The notes: generated by a model not told the origin, from the letters alone. Shown: positions 1 through 11,900, numbered from the stretch's first letter. The stretch: DNA of 64,000 nt from Rhodocollybia butyracea (GCA_015501585.1 JADNRY010000238.1:1-64000); one strand, 5' to 3'. Numbers and translations: made by a program.

Positions 1-216
1 GTTCAAACAATCAAGATAAAGGTATAAGACAATCCTTTTGAGTAGACTGGACAATCATTAAGATTGGTTCAAACAATCATTATAAAGGTATAAGACAATC
101 TCTTTGATTAAACTGGACAATCAGTAAGAATGGTTCAGACAATCAGTATGAGTGCAAGACAATCATTTAGATTGTGTTTTGGACAATCAAATCAATTGTT
201 TTTCCTTCCCGTAGTG
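1..216 (-). mobile_element. End of a CACTA-like DNA transposon with subterminal repeat array
   Basis: The stretch is built from degenerate copies of a roughly 25-bp motif containing GACAATCA, and stops sharply at 216 in CCTTCCCGTAGTG. Read on the minus strand it starts CACTACGGGAAGG, the same terminus as at 33388, 13018 and 43603. The subterminal motifs match the 33388 end in order almost base for base, so this is the same end type pointing the other way; the rest of the element lies off the window to the left. The flanking triplet is ACT. CACTA elements usually make 3-bp duplications; the partner flank is not visible here. Confidence 0.7.
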
Positions 217-997
217 ACTGAGAAGGGAGAGGAAGAGGATCTGAAGCGGGCGGGCATGCACAACTGCGGGGTTTGAGGGCGAGCAATGTTCCGACCACGC
301 AGCTGATGTCAACGGTGGGTCCCTTGCCGAACGGACATTGCGGTTAGTTAAAGCTGCAATGGAAAAGAGAGATATGGGGAACTTACTCAAAAATCTGGTC
401 GATGCATCACCCTATGGTGGCTCGGTATTAAAAGGAACAATTACGCTGGCCTAGGTACTTATGCCATGGATCGAGGGGATGACACCAAGCTGCGTTTGAG
501 GGCTGCGGTCCTGTACCGTCAACGCTTTATATGGATACGAATATTCCCTCCGTTTGGTTATCGCGTAGAAGCTTGAGCAGAAGTGACGGTGACGTTCCGA
601 GAAAGGTAGTCAGTGTAATAATATCCATGGCGTCTAAACGAAAACACTCAGTTGGGAACTACGTGTTTGTTGTAGGTAATTTTGACAAGAAGACGGCGCC
701 CAAGAGGACGTCAAAGAGAGCTGAGCATTATGGCAAAATTCCGGGCTGCAAAGTCGAAGTCGTGTGATGAGACAGAGGAGATGAGTTCTATCATAGCATT
801 AGACAACGTATTTCTCATATTAATACTTGCAGACGTACCTTTGATCAACGCCAATGCCGACAAATTCTTTGGTGCAAGTATCTCTAAACCTTGTACTTTT
901 TGGTTGGACATGTATGTGAAGCACCGCATGGACACTTGAATAATAGTAAATATCCAACTATAACTTTAACAAGAGGCTTCGTCCAGGAGCGGCGTGA
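217..997. other. No recognisable gene
   Basis: Only short overlapping open frames occur, none with a motif I recognise. The sequence is moderately GC-rich and lacks the repeats seen on either side. It may be old flank of the CACTA-like element. Confidence 0.4.
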
Positions 998-1530
998 TTA
1001 TAGACAAGAGGACATGATCGTAGTTGAAGAAGAGCCATAGTTACGTTGTGACGTGGCAACGTTGAAAATTGATGTGGCTGTGCTATTGCGCGGCCCGCGG
1101 CCCAGGAGCGTAGGGTCTAGTGGCTCTTCTTCAGATATTACAGTATATACGAAAGAATTCTCTGGGACCGTTGATAGATAAGAATTTACTGACAGTACCG
1201 CCTGTCGACGCGTCGATGCGTTGGTAATATTGAGCTGACTCCGCTGAGCGCTTGGCGAAAATAGAGTCACGTTTCTTCAAGTCGGTTTGTTTTTCGTTTC
1301 GTTTTCTCTTCCTCAGCCTGCCTTTCCGCCGTTTCAATGCTCAAGAATGTTTGGAATGAAGCACTGGTTATCAAAGCTAGGGCCATCCACAGAACCAAAA
1401 CATAACCGCAGAAAATTACCAAGTCTTCAAGTTGTAGTTCAAATCTTCGGAGACTCAACAGCCTGTTTCCTGCAATGTCTTCAACAACAGACAAGTTTTC
1501 AAGATGTATCAAGTTTCTTTGTTTCAGCAA
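998..1530 (-). pseudogene. Possible broken gene with one membrane segment
   Basis: I do not recognise this gene. Two minus-strand frames meet near 1267-1270. The upstream one (1267-1530, about 87 residues) has a hydrophobic run around residues 36-58 (FCGYVLVLWMALALITSASF) followed by a Lys/Glu-rich stretch (AERQAEEEKTKRKT). The downstream one (998-1270) is Ser/Thr/Asn-rich and includes EEEPLDPTLLGRGPRN. A single-base shift would join them. The 5' side runs into the minisatellite at 1557, so any original N-terminus is gone or remodelled. It could equally be chance open frames. Confidence 0.22.
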
Positions 1531-1556
1531 GATTTCTCAAGCGATGGACATACAAG

Positions 1557-2218
1557 CATTGTACACGCGTAGAGAGCTTGTATGAGCGTCGTGCACGCGT
1601 GTAGAGCTCGTACAAGCGTCGTACACGTGTACAGAGCTCGTGTAAGTGTCGTGCGCGCACACAAAGCTTGTACAGGCGTACAGAGGTTGAACAAGCGCCG
1701 TGCACGCGTGCAGAGCTTGTAAAAAGCTTGTATGAACATGCAGAGCAGGTGCACGCGTATAGAGCTTGAACAAGCGTCGTACACGTGTACAGCGCTCGTA
1801 AAAGCGTCGTGCACGCGTTCAGAGCTCGTACAGGCGTCTTACACGTGTACAGAGCTGGTACAAGCGTTGTACACGTGTACGGTGCTTGTACGAGCGTCGT
1901 GCACGCGTGTAGAGCTCGTACAAGCGTCGTACGCGTGTACAGCACTTGTAAAAGCGTCGTGCACGCGTGTAGAGCCTGTACAAGCATCTTGCACGCGTTC
2001 AGAGCTGGTACAAGCGTTGTACACGCATGCAGAGCTCATACAAGCATTGTACACGCGTACAGAGCTTGTACAAGTGTTGTGTGCACGCACAAAGCTTGTA
2101 CATGCTTTGTATGCGTGCACGACGCTTGTACAAGCTCTGCACGTGTGCACATCGCCTGTACATGCTCTGTATGGATGTACAATGCCTATACAAGCATGGT
2201 ATGCCTTGACAGTGTTTA
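1557..2218. repeat. 30-bp minisatellite, about 22 copies
   Basis: The unit is 30 bp and is dominated by palindromes: GTACACGTGTAC, GAGCTC and variants such as GCACGCGTGT. Copies differ by scattered transitions and the right end decays gradually to about 2350. Because the period is divisible by three and the unit lacks stops in several frames, long open frames arise on both strands (for example minus 1499-1987 and plus 1732-2598), each giving a 10-residue peptide repeat. I treat those frames as by-products of the repeat. Confidence 0.9.
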
Positions 2219-2729
2219 CAAAGAGCTATACAAACAATACCCACATACTTATTACAAGCTTCTATTACATGCTGTACAATTTATGGGATACTGTGCAAGC
2301 ACTAGCCTGTATACTAAATGTTTGTCCAGTACTTGTATTTGCACATTGTACAAGCACTGAAAATGCACACAGTTCCAGTGCTTTCTACAGTCCTACTTCT
2401 TCAGAGTCATCCCTCCTTCCAGACCCCAATACATCCAAAGCTACAGCTGTAATCAAAGGCTTTGTTGTTGATAGACTAGGAAACACATTTTACTACTACA
2501 TAGAAAGGAATCAGACTGGCTATCATCTCCAGGATATGGCACTTTGGCACCCAAAAACCAGGAACATTCCTGGTTTTTTTTTGGTAATGATGGAATAAAA
2601 ATTCAGTCACATCACAGCCCCTGAATTTCTACTCAGAGCCCTCTTAAAGCTCCCATTAGTTTACAACAGTTATGTTATGCTAATGGGCCTTTGAATTATC
2701 CATGTTTGTTGAATTAGTTATAAGTTGGG

Positions 2730-2964
2730 GCCTTATACTCAGGTTAACTCAAGCTAACTCAGTCACAGTTAACTCAAGTCAACCTGAAGTTGAGGCTTGA
2801 ATAGGCTTTATACTCATGCCAACTCAGGTTAACTCAAGTCAACCTGAAGTTGGCATATGTACTCAAGTTAACTCAAGTCTCAGGTTAGCTCAAGTCAACC
2901 TGAAGTCAGGATAAATACTCAAGTCAACTCAAGTCAACTCAAGGATTTTAGACTTTTCCTGATG
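2730..2964 (+). mobile_element. Right end of a CATCAGG-family DNA element
   Basis: From about 2730 the sequence is a subterminal array of AACTCAAGTCAACCTGAAGT-like motifs. It ends at 2964 in CTTTTCCTGATG, the same terminus as the elements at 3937-4309 and 24945-28228. The next base resumes Copia integrase coding on the minus strand, so this element inserted into the Copia. The left terminus was not found downstream of position 1; it is off-window or lost. Confidence 0.65.
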
Positions 2965-3936
2965 GAGTATGCCATTCTCCGCCCAGTACTTGTCTATGGC
3001 CCCATTGTTCAACTCTCTGCCGCCATCTATGTGTATTGTCCTCAGTTTCTTCCCCGTCTGCTTCTCCGCCATTGTGCAGTACTCGTGTAAGCATTTCACG
3101 CCCATCTCTTTGCATTTATTATTCAGGTAGAACAGTACTCGGAAGGAGGATTTTCCGTCTGTGCAGAGTAAGAGGTAGCTGCAAACTCCACGTGTCTGCA
3201 TTCTCGCAGGTCTGAATAGGTCTACATGCACACACTGGAGTACTTCACTCTCATGCATGAGTATGGTTGTCTCTTTGCTGTTCCATATAAGCAATCCTCG
3301 CACATACCAGTTGCCTCGCTTTTGGTGATATTCAGTCCATTGACGAGGTTCCGGTTGGCCACACGTAGTATCCATTGGATCAGTGCTACGTGCCCTAGTC
3401 TCCTGTGCCAGGTGAGTATATTGGTTGGCCTATCTCTCTTGCACAAGCAATTGACATCTGTTTTCCCTGACTCCAGTATCTCCACCTCATACATCTTTGC
3501 TTTGCCATACCATGTATCACTCCCTCCCCTGTGGGGGACTTCACAATCATTGCGCCGTCTCCCCAGGTGCCTCTCATTCTTTTACAATCGAGGGTTGACA
3601 GTGATATGAGGTTGTGGGCAAACAATGGCGTGTGCTTTGCGCCCTGGAGCTTCACTATTCTTTCGTCTCCATCTACACGCATGACAAATTGTACCGTCCC
3701 TACTCCAAGTATCTGGAATTTCCCCGTGTCGCCAGATATGGCACTATTACCACCTTGGCCATGTACCTCAGTATATTCGATGAAGTCTGATTTATGCACC
3801 CAACAGTGCTCTGATGTGCCCGAGTCAAGAAAAGTCTGAGTTACGGGAGCAGGAGGCAAGTATAGGGATGTTGTTCCCTTGCATATGGCACAGTCTTTGA
3901 GGTCAACAGTCGCATAGCTAAGTACGTCTTTATCTA
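2965..3936 (-). pseudogene. Ty1/Copia pol fragment: protease, GAG-pre-integrase, integrase N-part
   Basis: Reading leftward from 3936, the protease active-site loop FLDSGTSEHCWV comes first, then a pre-integrase zinc-binding segment (WHRRLGHVALIQW with a later CEDC), then the integrase core with HVDLFRP (first Asp) and IHIDGGRE (second Asp). The frame stops being coding at 2964, just before the segment that should carry the catalytic Glu, because another element is inserted there; reverse transcriptase and RNase H are absent from the window. Frames shift around 3395-3494 and 3222-3375, so the copy is decayed. It continues gag to the right across the MITE at 3937-4309. Copia polyproteins copy and integrate the retrotransposon. 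Family call is firm; function is lost. Confidence 0.85.
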
Positions 3937-4309
3937 CATCAGGAAAAGCCGTTTTTGCCTAGGTGACCCCAGAGTGGCCTAAAGCAAACTAGGTGACCTA
4001 TGAATCCTATGGCATCCTAGGAATTTGGGCTCGTCCCTTGCCAATCAAGGCTCTTGAGGATTCCCTAGGGTATCCTAGGCAAACCCAGGGCAAGCCTAGG
4101 TTTGCCCAGGTTTGCCCAGGTGTTCCCCAGGTGTTCCCCAGGAGCACCTGGGCAAACCTGGGCAAACCTAGGCTTGCCTAGGGAATCCTCAAGAGCCTTG
4201 ACTGGCAAGGGATGAGCCCAAATTCATAGGATGCCATAGGATTCATAGGTCACCTAGTTTGCTTTAGGCCACTCTGGGGTCACCTAGGCAAAAACGGCTT
4301 TTCCTGATG
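3937..4309. mobile_element. Palindromic MITE, copy 1 (373 bp, TSD TA)
   Basis: The element is an almost perfect inverted repeat with arms of about 185 bp, starting CATCAGGAAAAGCCG and ending CGGCTTTTCCTGATG. It is flanked by TA on both sides (3935-3936 and 4310-4311). Removing element plus one TA joins the Copia gag-pol frame on the minus strand without a stop. No coding capacity. Three other copies lie at 35916, 42395 and 58793. Confidence 0.93.
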
Positions 4310-5268
4310 TACATCCTGGCTTTCCTCCTTTCGCTGACCTGTAGCCTTCAGAATGGGATGATATGGCTCAAGGAGTCCATGGCATTTACTGACAGGACAT
4401 AATAGGTTGCCATGGGCATGCTAGCATTGGGTTTGGTGTCCTCTGTTGTAACAACTTTTACACTTGGCCCCATTTTTCCTCTGTTCGCTTGTCCCTGTTT
4501 TGGCTTGTCCCTCCATGCCACCACCCTTTGCCCAGCATTTCCTAGCCATGTGGCAAGTGAATGCAGGTCTGTCTCTGGTGCGCTGTTGGTACGGGCCTTG
4601 ACTTTCTTGTTCTCTTGTTCCTCTGCCAGTCTATCCTCTTCCTTCTGGAGCCAGAGGGTACAAAGGTACATGAATGCATCTGCGCTTGATGTTCCTGAGA
4701 CTGTGCACATGTCTCGCTTCCAATTGCTGGGCATGGATGAGATGAGGATGAGACAGAACTGTGGGTCAGGGATACTTCCTCCGAGGTCATGTACCTTTTT
4801 CAGGAGGTTTTGCATTTTCTTTTTGTGGTCCTCCATGGTCTGTTTGGACAGGTTGAATCTCTGGGAGCGAAGCGCAGTATCAGCAAGGTGAATGTGCTGC
4901 TCATCTTTCTTTTTGAATTGTTTAATGAGATTTTTCCAGATTTCAGATGCTCTCTTTGTCTTGTCGATTCCCAGTCCTGTAGGGTCAACCGCGTTTCATA
5001 CAATGGCTCCGGCAACTAGCCTATCACGGGCTTCCCACTCCTCATATTGTGGGACTGGACTGAACAGTGGTGTCTGCTGTGATATGTAGATTGGGCCCAG
5101 GTAGGTAACCATAGGGGTTGGTCTAGTGATAGTCCCATCGAGGTAGCCTGCCAAGCCTTTCGATTGAATAGCAAATAAGATTTCCCTTTTAAAAGGTCTC
5201 CAGTTTTCTTTGCCAACAAGCTGTTTCTCATCTGGGAGTCTCGGTATATTCAGTAGATTTCCTGACAT
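4310..5268 (-). pseudogene. Ty1/Copia Gag (UBN2-type)
   Basis: Starts at the ATG at 5268 (MSGNLLNIPRL...). The N-terminal part has the Copia Gag pattern of a conserved Trp (ENWRPFKREI) followed by a helical region (ASEIWKNLIKQFKKKDEQHI, DLGGSIPDPQF) typical of UBN2/DUF4219 Gag domains. A frame change near 5000 splits it into 4996-5268 and 4348-4836. Gag forms the virus-like particle that packages the element RNA in the cytoplasm. The 3' part runs toward the MITE at 4309, and beyond it the protease frame follows. The LTR boundary lies about 30 bp upstream at 5299. Confidence 0.8.
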
Positions 5269-5405
5269 TTTTTGTGGTGGGTAATATACTTTTGATAATG
5301 TGTTTTCTCAATATTTGCTTTGTTAGAGCACAAGTCTCATAATCTGTTAAAGTACTTAAGATCAACTCACTTGTGTAGAAAGCAACTATATTATATACCT
5401 GTAAA

Positions 5406-8400
5406 TGGCGGTGGGCATTCATTATGAAAAAACCGGCGGGCGCTTAGGATTTTCCCACCGCTAAACCACGTTCTCACTACAGCTCTTGCTGTCCTAAAGT
5501 TAATCTCGCAGTCCCTTCGCGAGAATATTCTGTAAGGTATATCTAAAATCATAATAAATATGTATCGCTCTTTATTTCAAGCAGAAATCTTTAGTAAACT
5601 GGTTTTGACAAATACGTCGATTTGAATGCAAGCAAAACTGTGTCTAATTATGTACCGAATTTTTTCGGAGAAGAATCAGCTTGAAATAAGGAATCATCAA
5701 GATGTTCGTCAACTTTTTGCCTACTTACTTCTGTGATGAACATGATATACAGCTGAATTAAGAAACCGAAAATTTGACAAAGCAAGATGAGCGTGATTAC
5801 TTATTCCCACGCTAGGCTGTTGCCTTTCACCAACTACGATGCATCGATTCGCGTCGCTGGACCGCGTTCTAGCTTACTATCTTGCTCTTATACCCTTTAT
5901 TACGCCCTATACCATGCCTGCCCGGAAATCTGCAGCCAAAATTGCTCAACTGAAGGCTCTACATGCTTCTAGATCTAAAAATGAACCTGACGAAAATACA
6001 ACTCCTCCCGTTCTTTTTGAAGCCACTAGTCCGTCCGCATCGACGCGTTCTAAGACAAAGAAAAGGGCCGATATTGGATTGCTGAAATCTGTGCTTGACG
6101 AGAAGGTTCTAGAGATAGCTGAACTGAAGGAAAAGGTCTCAAAGGCAGTATTGGATACACAGACCCGGGAATCAAAAATACTCTCACTTTCTGAACGAAA
6201 TCTCACTCTTCTGGCTTCACTGGATGATCTGAAGGCCGAAAACTCCACTCTTGTATCCGATATAGCCCGCCATTGCTTTGCCCATGGTAGAACTTTGAAG
6301 GAATTACACAGTTGTAAAGTCGAGTCAAAGAAGGAGAAGATTGCACTTCAAAGAAAAGCCAGAAGGGAAAGGAAGAAGTACGAGAAGGAAATACTGGGAT
6401 TGCATGTCATTATTGATCTTGCTGAGCCCAAAAACACCCAGCTCCAACTCAAAGTAGTTGAACTCAAGGAATCACTTTCTTCCTCGACCGCTCTTACCTC
6501 CACTCTTTGTCAACAAGTTTCTTCCCTTCAAAAAGAAATCTATGCTCTTCGGAAACAGGTACAACGTGCAAAAAGCTCTCTTGCATCCACTCGTATGAAG
6601 TTAGAGACAGTCGCTGTATGGAAACCTACCAACAAAGGCATCTTTACAGCCTCTGCCGTAAACTCTATCGTCAGCTTAAATGCACGGGATGCCGGAATGT
6701 CGATCTTGCAATTCGATCTTGTGGCGAGGCATTTGGTATTCTTGTCAAGCGAGTAATGAGTTGTCATACTGGGGCAAGATGTGTCAAGGAAGGTGGCATC
6801 TATGGACTGATACAGCTTGGAAGAGAGATCACAAACACCTTGGCTTTTGGAGAAGGCAGTGATGGGACAAACAGTTAGTGGTATTACTCAAGAGTCTCGC
6901 TCTATAACTCTCTCTGCACCCACCTATGAACTGGGTTGATGATTCGGATCCTTCAACTTGGAAGACAGCGACGCGATTCGCTGAAGTTGCCCCTGCTCTT
7001 GATCATACTGCTCAACGACAATTTGAGGGATCAATTGAGCTAGGCATGAAGATCGCAAATGCGTACTCTGAAAGTCCACTGGCAAAACGTGATGGCCAGA
7101 CCATGGAACCTGACGATTACTTTCAGAAACAGGTCTATCAGCACAAGGACCATGCTGCTGACGGCAAGAAGACTTTCGACTTACGAAGGAGAAGAAGGAT
7201 CATATCTTGAACCGCGACCTTGCAATGGAGAAGATGAAATTAATGTCTGCCACTGATATCATGAGTGAGGTGATAAAAATTACTGACGCCGACATTGTCA
7301 AAGCTGCTGGGAAACCGTTCAAGGCTATTGATGAACTGTAAGTACTTTAATTTTTATCTGGTTAGTTTTACATACTCACTCTGAGTAGCTCTGAATCTCA
7401 GCGCAGCCAAATCTCGCTCGATCTCCTGGAACAGCACATTGGAAAGGAAGTGTTTGAATTACTCCCAGATAATGAAGCAAGTCTTCTCTGTCTTTTTCTT
7501 CTGCACACAAGTGTTTAAACTCCTTTTGCTATGGTGTTGTTGAGATGCAGGAAACATGGAAACGGGAAAAACTCGAAGGTCATGTGATTTGGCCAACAAA
7601 GCCACAGAGGTTGCAATACAGATAGCCAAGAATAATACCAACCCGAAGCCCTCGCAAAATGTGTCGCATCCTGTTCACGTGGCGGGGTTAAACTTACTGA
7701 ACTTGCTGGAGCACTCCTTCGTCATAAGAACCATGAGACCGGGTACCAGGATAAACATCGAATGTTTATGCAAGCTTGGAAGCAAGACATGTATGATATG
7801 CCTGCGTCCGAGGCATCTAAATGTTTCCCCGATGTTTCCAACACACGCTATAACTCTCATTCCTATGCCGCCGCAGAACTCATAGTCCTTTGTGATGACT
7901 ACCAGGATCTCATTGAGGAAATTTGCGACGGAAAGACCAAGATGGGTCCCAATCATCTTGAGAGAAATGCTCTCAAAGGCCTCCAGTGCATCAAAACACT
8001 CTGTGAGCTTGCTGCTATGGCCGTTGATGGTCTTGTGTTATCATGGCCATACATGGGTCTAATTCGATCTGCTCCTAATGGTCAAAAGTTTGTTGATGCT
8101 CTCAGCCCCAAAATGGTTGCACTTCACCAGCGGATTCCTGCTTTCTGTGAAAATCTCGCACTTCATCCAGAAAAACTCTTCGATCCAGAGACTCCACAGA
8201 GCGAATTGACTTTAGATGGAAAACCGTTCATTGATCAGACTATTGTTCCAACACTGAAGACACTATCATCGGAACTTCCCCATCTTAACCTCATGATCTC
8301 TGCAATGTTTCGTGGCGAGGCATATGGGTGGACACTTTTCACTCCCGAGTATGTTGATGATCCGACTGATCCTGTTTGCATTGCTTCACTTACTCCAGAA

Positions 8401-9615
8401 ATGCGTGCATGTCTCGGCCGTATTCCATGACAAACAATGCCAATGAAGGACCTCTAGGTTCAACCCGGGTATATCTTCACTCTAACCCCAGCAGCAACTC
8501 TTTCATGTTTGCAGCTCAGGCTCGTGCAACTCGTAATGGGACAGAGAAATTCATTGTAAAGCACACTACATTCGAGGACCAGCTTCACGTTATGCGACAA
8601 GCCCGGGAGCAGGATGCGAGTGGAGCTGTGAAGAAGTTTCAACATGAGTATCTCAAGGTACAAAAGAAGCGCGCAGAAGATGCTCAAGAAAAGCAAGCCA
8701 AACTGACACAGAAACAAGCCGATGAGACAGCTCGCTTAGATGCAATTGGACTTGTGTTGGACAGTGACCAGATTGTCAAAATGAATGTCAAGGAGCTCAT
8801 GGACCAGTTCCGCATCTACAAGAATGTTCGGAACGATCCAGTCCTTGCAAAAGTCACACAGAAGTCTGTTAGTCTCAAGCCAATTTTGCAGTCTGCTGTC
8901 CTTGCAGCTGCAACTCGAGTGTGAGTTCTTTTATTTCTCTTTTTATTTCTCTTCCGTTCGTTCTGGATTAATCTATGTTTAGATTAATCGCGGATCCTAC
9001 TGCTGGTTCACTGTCCAGCATCTCGACAAATGATGTGAATCAAGCCCCACGGGGGTCAATGGAAGCGATGATAGAAAGATTGCAAAATTCGATGGATAAT
9101 GACGTTGATATGGACAATATGGACAACATGGACTATGATATGGACTACAATATTGATGGAATGGAAATGGCCTAGCTGTATTCTAGTGCTAGCAGGAAAA
9201 TTCTGCTACATATATCACTTTACCATGCTCGTGCTCAACTCGTGCTTGATGCTTTGTATGCTTTCACCTAGATAGACCTCGCTATAGAATAAGCACAGTA
9301 TGATACTCGATTCATATTCCTTACCCGAACCTGTTTTGTGTTCATTTTCACGTTGTTATGGCCCTTGCAAGTGTTCAATCCCCTTGACCTACCAAAACAG
9401 CAGACATAGCAATGTATTGACACTAACTACTATTCTAAATTCACGAAACTGAATATCCAACTAGACAAATCATTTTCGAAAATATTGTCTACCAAGAGTT
9501 AAGTGATCTATGACCTTGTTCATGTGGTACAAGGGGGAACACGGGAAACCGCCATGTGGCTGGTTTCCCACGATTAGGCGCCCGCCGTTTTTCTCACAGG
9601 CCTTGCCCACCGCCA
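5406..9615 (+). mobile_element. 4.2-kb TIR transposon of an unnamed family
   Basis: The ends are TGGCGGTGGGCA at 5406 and TGCCCACCGCCA at 9615. A second inverted block, CGGCGGGCGC, follows about 25 bp inside each end. Both sides are flanked by CTGTAAA (5399-5405 and 9616-9622), which I read as a 7-bp target-site duplication. The host sequence is the Copia 5' LTR. The only gene inside is the plus-strand gene at 5914-9175, making that protein the candidate transposase. Confidence 0.8.
5914..9175 (+). pseudogene. Candidate transposase of the 4.2-kb TIR element; broken, multi-exon
   Basis: The start is the ATG at 5914 (MPARKSAAKIAQLKAL). Residues about 60-250 are strongly heptad-like and charged, a long coiled coil. 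Near 6657 a one-base deletion shifts the frame, and homologous text resumes as RKLYRQLKCTGC and later EGGIYGLIQLGREI and SDGTN. The centre (7762-8430) contains FPDVSNTRYNSHSYAAAELI, and 8410-8460 contains TNDANEGPLGS after another shift. Introns seem to lie at 7338-7401 and 8921-8982. The C-terminus is an Asp/Met-rich tail (DMDNMDNMDYDMDY). From memory this resembles a large, repeated mushroom protein family without a clear name. The conserved NTRY and NDANEG blocks may carry a DDE-type core, but I cannot prove that. Several frameshifts make this copy inactive. Confidence 0.72.
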
Positions 9616-9839
9616 CTGTAAAGGTAAGATCAACTGTACATATGTCAGTAAGCAGATAGATAAATATATGGAAATGATCTCACCTCAGTTGTGTAGAAAG
9701 CAACTGAGGGAGTGATATATGCTGTCTCTACATGAAATACCAGCTGTATAGTATAAAGTAAGCATGGCATATATGGAATAGTGATGGTCAAAGCTTTGTA
9801 TCTGAGTCCCGATATGTACATATGGAGTAGACTCCAACA

Positions 9840-11900
9840 ATACCATGCCAACTTGGAGACCACTACCACTCTACGCTTGCCGACAATTTGATGTATATGA
9901 GCTACATGCACACTGTCAGACCATCCCTTCCTCCAAAACCTGACCATGAAATGTGTCTGCGGTGGGACCCAGCACACCTATTTTCCAAATACCAAAAAAA
10001 CAAGGCAGTATGTGGCAAACAATTCGCAGAAAGGGCTACAGAACCAAATACACCAGCTAATATTATCCATCTCAAAGCTGTGCAAATGCACATCATGCTA
10101 TAAGAAGCCATCACTTCACAAATGCATCTTCTCAGTGTCATCGCTGCTCTCTGTGCTCTGAGCAGCAAAACGGAAGCTGGAGGCAGAGCGCTGGCAAAAG
10201 ACATCCAAGGCATCGAGATTGTTTGCGGAAAAAAGCAGGATGGTGGCTGGGTCCATTCAAGTGTCCCTGTGGGTGCCAAAGTGACTCTCAAAGGCTCAGC
10301 AAGGTACAACCTCATTGCATGCCTTTTTACCACGTCTTTGTGAATTCCATGTCATTCCTATTGCGGCTCCAGTCAGCGGACCCAATGCCTATTTACCTGC
10401 ATTGAGCAAAGCAGTAAAACCTAGCGAGGTGACGGGTGTAGTCAGCATTGGTCTACCTCCAGAAGCAATGAGCTACTGGTCTTAGATTGAGATAAATCAG
10501 GATGTGTATCCAAGGATGTATGGTATGCATCTTCATTTTATCATGAACGCAGTCAGTGTGGGTGTGCAGAAGAGGGCCAGAGCTTTGGTTAGTGGATTCC
10601 AGATCCCATCTCCACAGAGGAGCTGAGGGTGGTGAGCTTAATGCAGCATGTCACACGGCGATCCCCAACTCCCCAGAGGACTTAAGTCTACATTAAGGTA
10701 TATACAATAGAGATAAGTAGACCGTTTTCAAGACTCAATGAAGTAACAAGAATTACCACACAATTGCCATTTATAAGAGTACCTGGCAATGTGCAAGTCT
10801 GGGGATATTGCTGGTACATAGAGCAGTAGTCAAGTGCCACAGGTTAAATGCCCAGCACATGCTCAGCACTGTGGCCGTCCATACATGGCTTAGGGGTACC
10901 GTGGTATGGGTCTGTGACCATATCATGGAAGGAAAGGGAGTGACTGATACGGTACGGTCACACTTCATCTTTCATGCTTAGAATCTCTACCTTGATCTCT
11001 CCAGTTTGATTGGTCTGCTTGAGTTCAATTGAGATTTGGATTGCCACCCGGTTGAGTTCAGCACTGTCAGGTGAGAATATTCCTGCACCTGCTTCAGGTT
11101 CTCCATTACTGTTATTTTGACAGGATCCATTTGTGTATAATCTTATGGACCATGGTCTCACATTTTAAGAGATCTACAATGCGAAATTAGAGCTTAGGAG
11201 ATAAAGGGAGTGCCCTTGAGGTGATCCAAGCTACGGGTCTAACCCCTTGTGAGTCAAAGTATTAGTAGAAATAACTCACTCACCCAGAGCCCCAGAGATC
11301 CAATAATGCTTGACCTACATAGAAAATCATAACCGGAATTCTTTATTGACAGTGGGACTCACTGGTACATGAGAAGGTGAGTGCAGTGAGTACATCAATC
11401 TTCAAAGCGACAACAAAGTAAACACGATTTGGTAAGACACTTGAAGCATAGATACACACATAATAGTACGGCGCAATGCTACCCCGATCACACAGAAGTT
11501 CAGTCCATGCAAGAGAATCACTCAGGTCACTAGAGTCAAACGTGCATTCAGCAGAAGTTCTCATGCATGACTCCCGAAACTAGGCGAGGCAAATGGTTTA
11601 GCTTTATGCAGTAGCCTTCCAATAGTTTCGTTCAGTGTGTCCTGGTCGGGCGTGGCTTGAGCAATGTTCACGATGAAGAAGGTGTGTGATATAGTGGGAT
11701 GAAGGCCAAGTAGCAATGGACTAGAACCACAGTTGTATTCTCTTATCCCTTCACTGTATATACTTACATTACAGATCACTCTGTACACAAGAAACATTAT
11801 CACTTCAGTTTAATCTCTTTCACACATCTTTCCTCTTCATTCTTTACCTCTTTTTTCGATCCTTTCTTCCCACACCTCCGGACACGACCACACAACAACT
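9840..11900. other. Decayed intergenic sequence with one RNase H remnant
   Basis: Apart from the RNase H fragment at 10958-11161 nothing is firmly recognisable. A plus-strand frame at 10122-10343 begins with a signal-peptide-like MHLLSVIAALCALSS but has no supporting context. Purine/pyrimidine-rich text at 11820-11900 borders the CACTA-like region. Confidence 0.4.
10958..11161 (-). pseudogene. RNase H fragment of a retroelement
   Basis: The 67-residue frame has an RNase H1-like first strand and its continuation: IRLYTNGSCQNN, AGAGIFSPDS, then LKQTNQTGEI. In active RNase H enzymes the first motif is TDGS; here the metal-binding Asp is Asn. The QTNQTGE segment normally supplies the second acidic residue (Glu), which is kept. 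Downstream helices are not recognisable, and no reverse transcriptase is adjacent. It probably comes from a non-LTR element or a related mushroom retroelement. RNase H removes the RNA strand of the RNA-DNA hybrid during reverse transcription. Confidence 0.6.

Larger units (their letters stand above)
5299..9839 (-). repeat. Copia 5' LTR, split by a 4.2-kb insertion
   Basis: On the minus strand the LTR would start TGTTGGAGTCTACTCC at 9839 and end GAGAAAACACA at 5299, about 30 bp before the gag ATG. A TATA-like TATATAATA lies just left of the insertion (5391-5398). Excising 5406-9615 and one 7-bp duplication leaves about 324 bp, a normal Copia LTR length. The second LTR is not in the window, so the limits rest on TG...CA and position only. 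Confidence 0.6.

Noticed and set aside
1..216. CRISPR-like spaced repeats
   Set aside because: The repeats are degenerate, the spacers are not unique, the organism looks eukaryotic, and the array ends in a transposon terminus.
1499..2598. Long open frames on both strands over the minisatellite
   Set aside because: They follow from a 30-bp, stop-poor repeat; no start context, domain or flanking exon supports translation.
3993..4181. MTYESYGILGIWARPLP frames in the palindromic MITEs
   Set aside because: Identical frames occur on opposite strands of a palindrome; they are structural by-products.
10122..10343. Small secreted protein (signal-peptide-like start)
   Set aside because: Only the hydrophobic start supports it; overlapping frames are equally open and no intron or promoter is evident.
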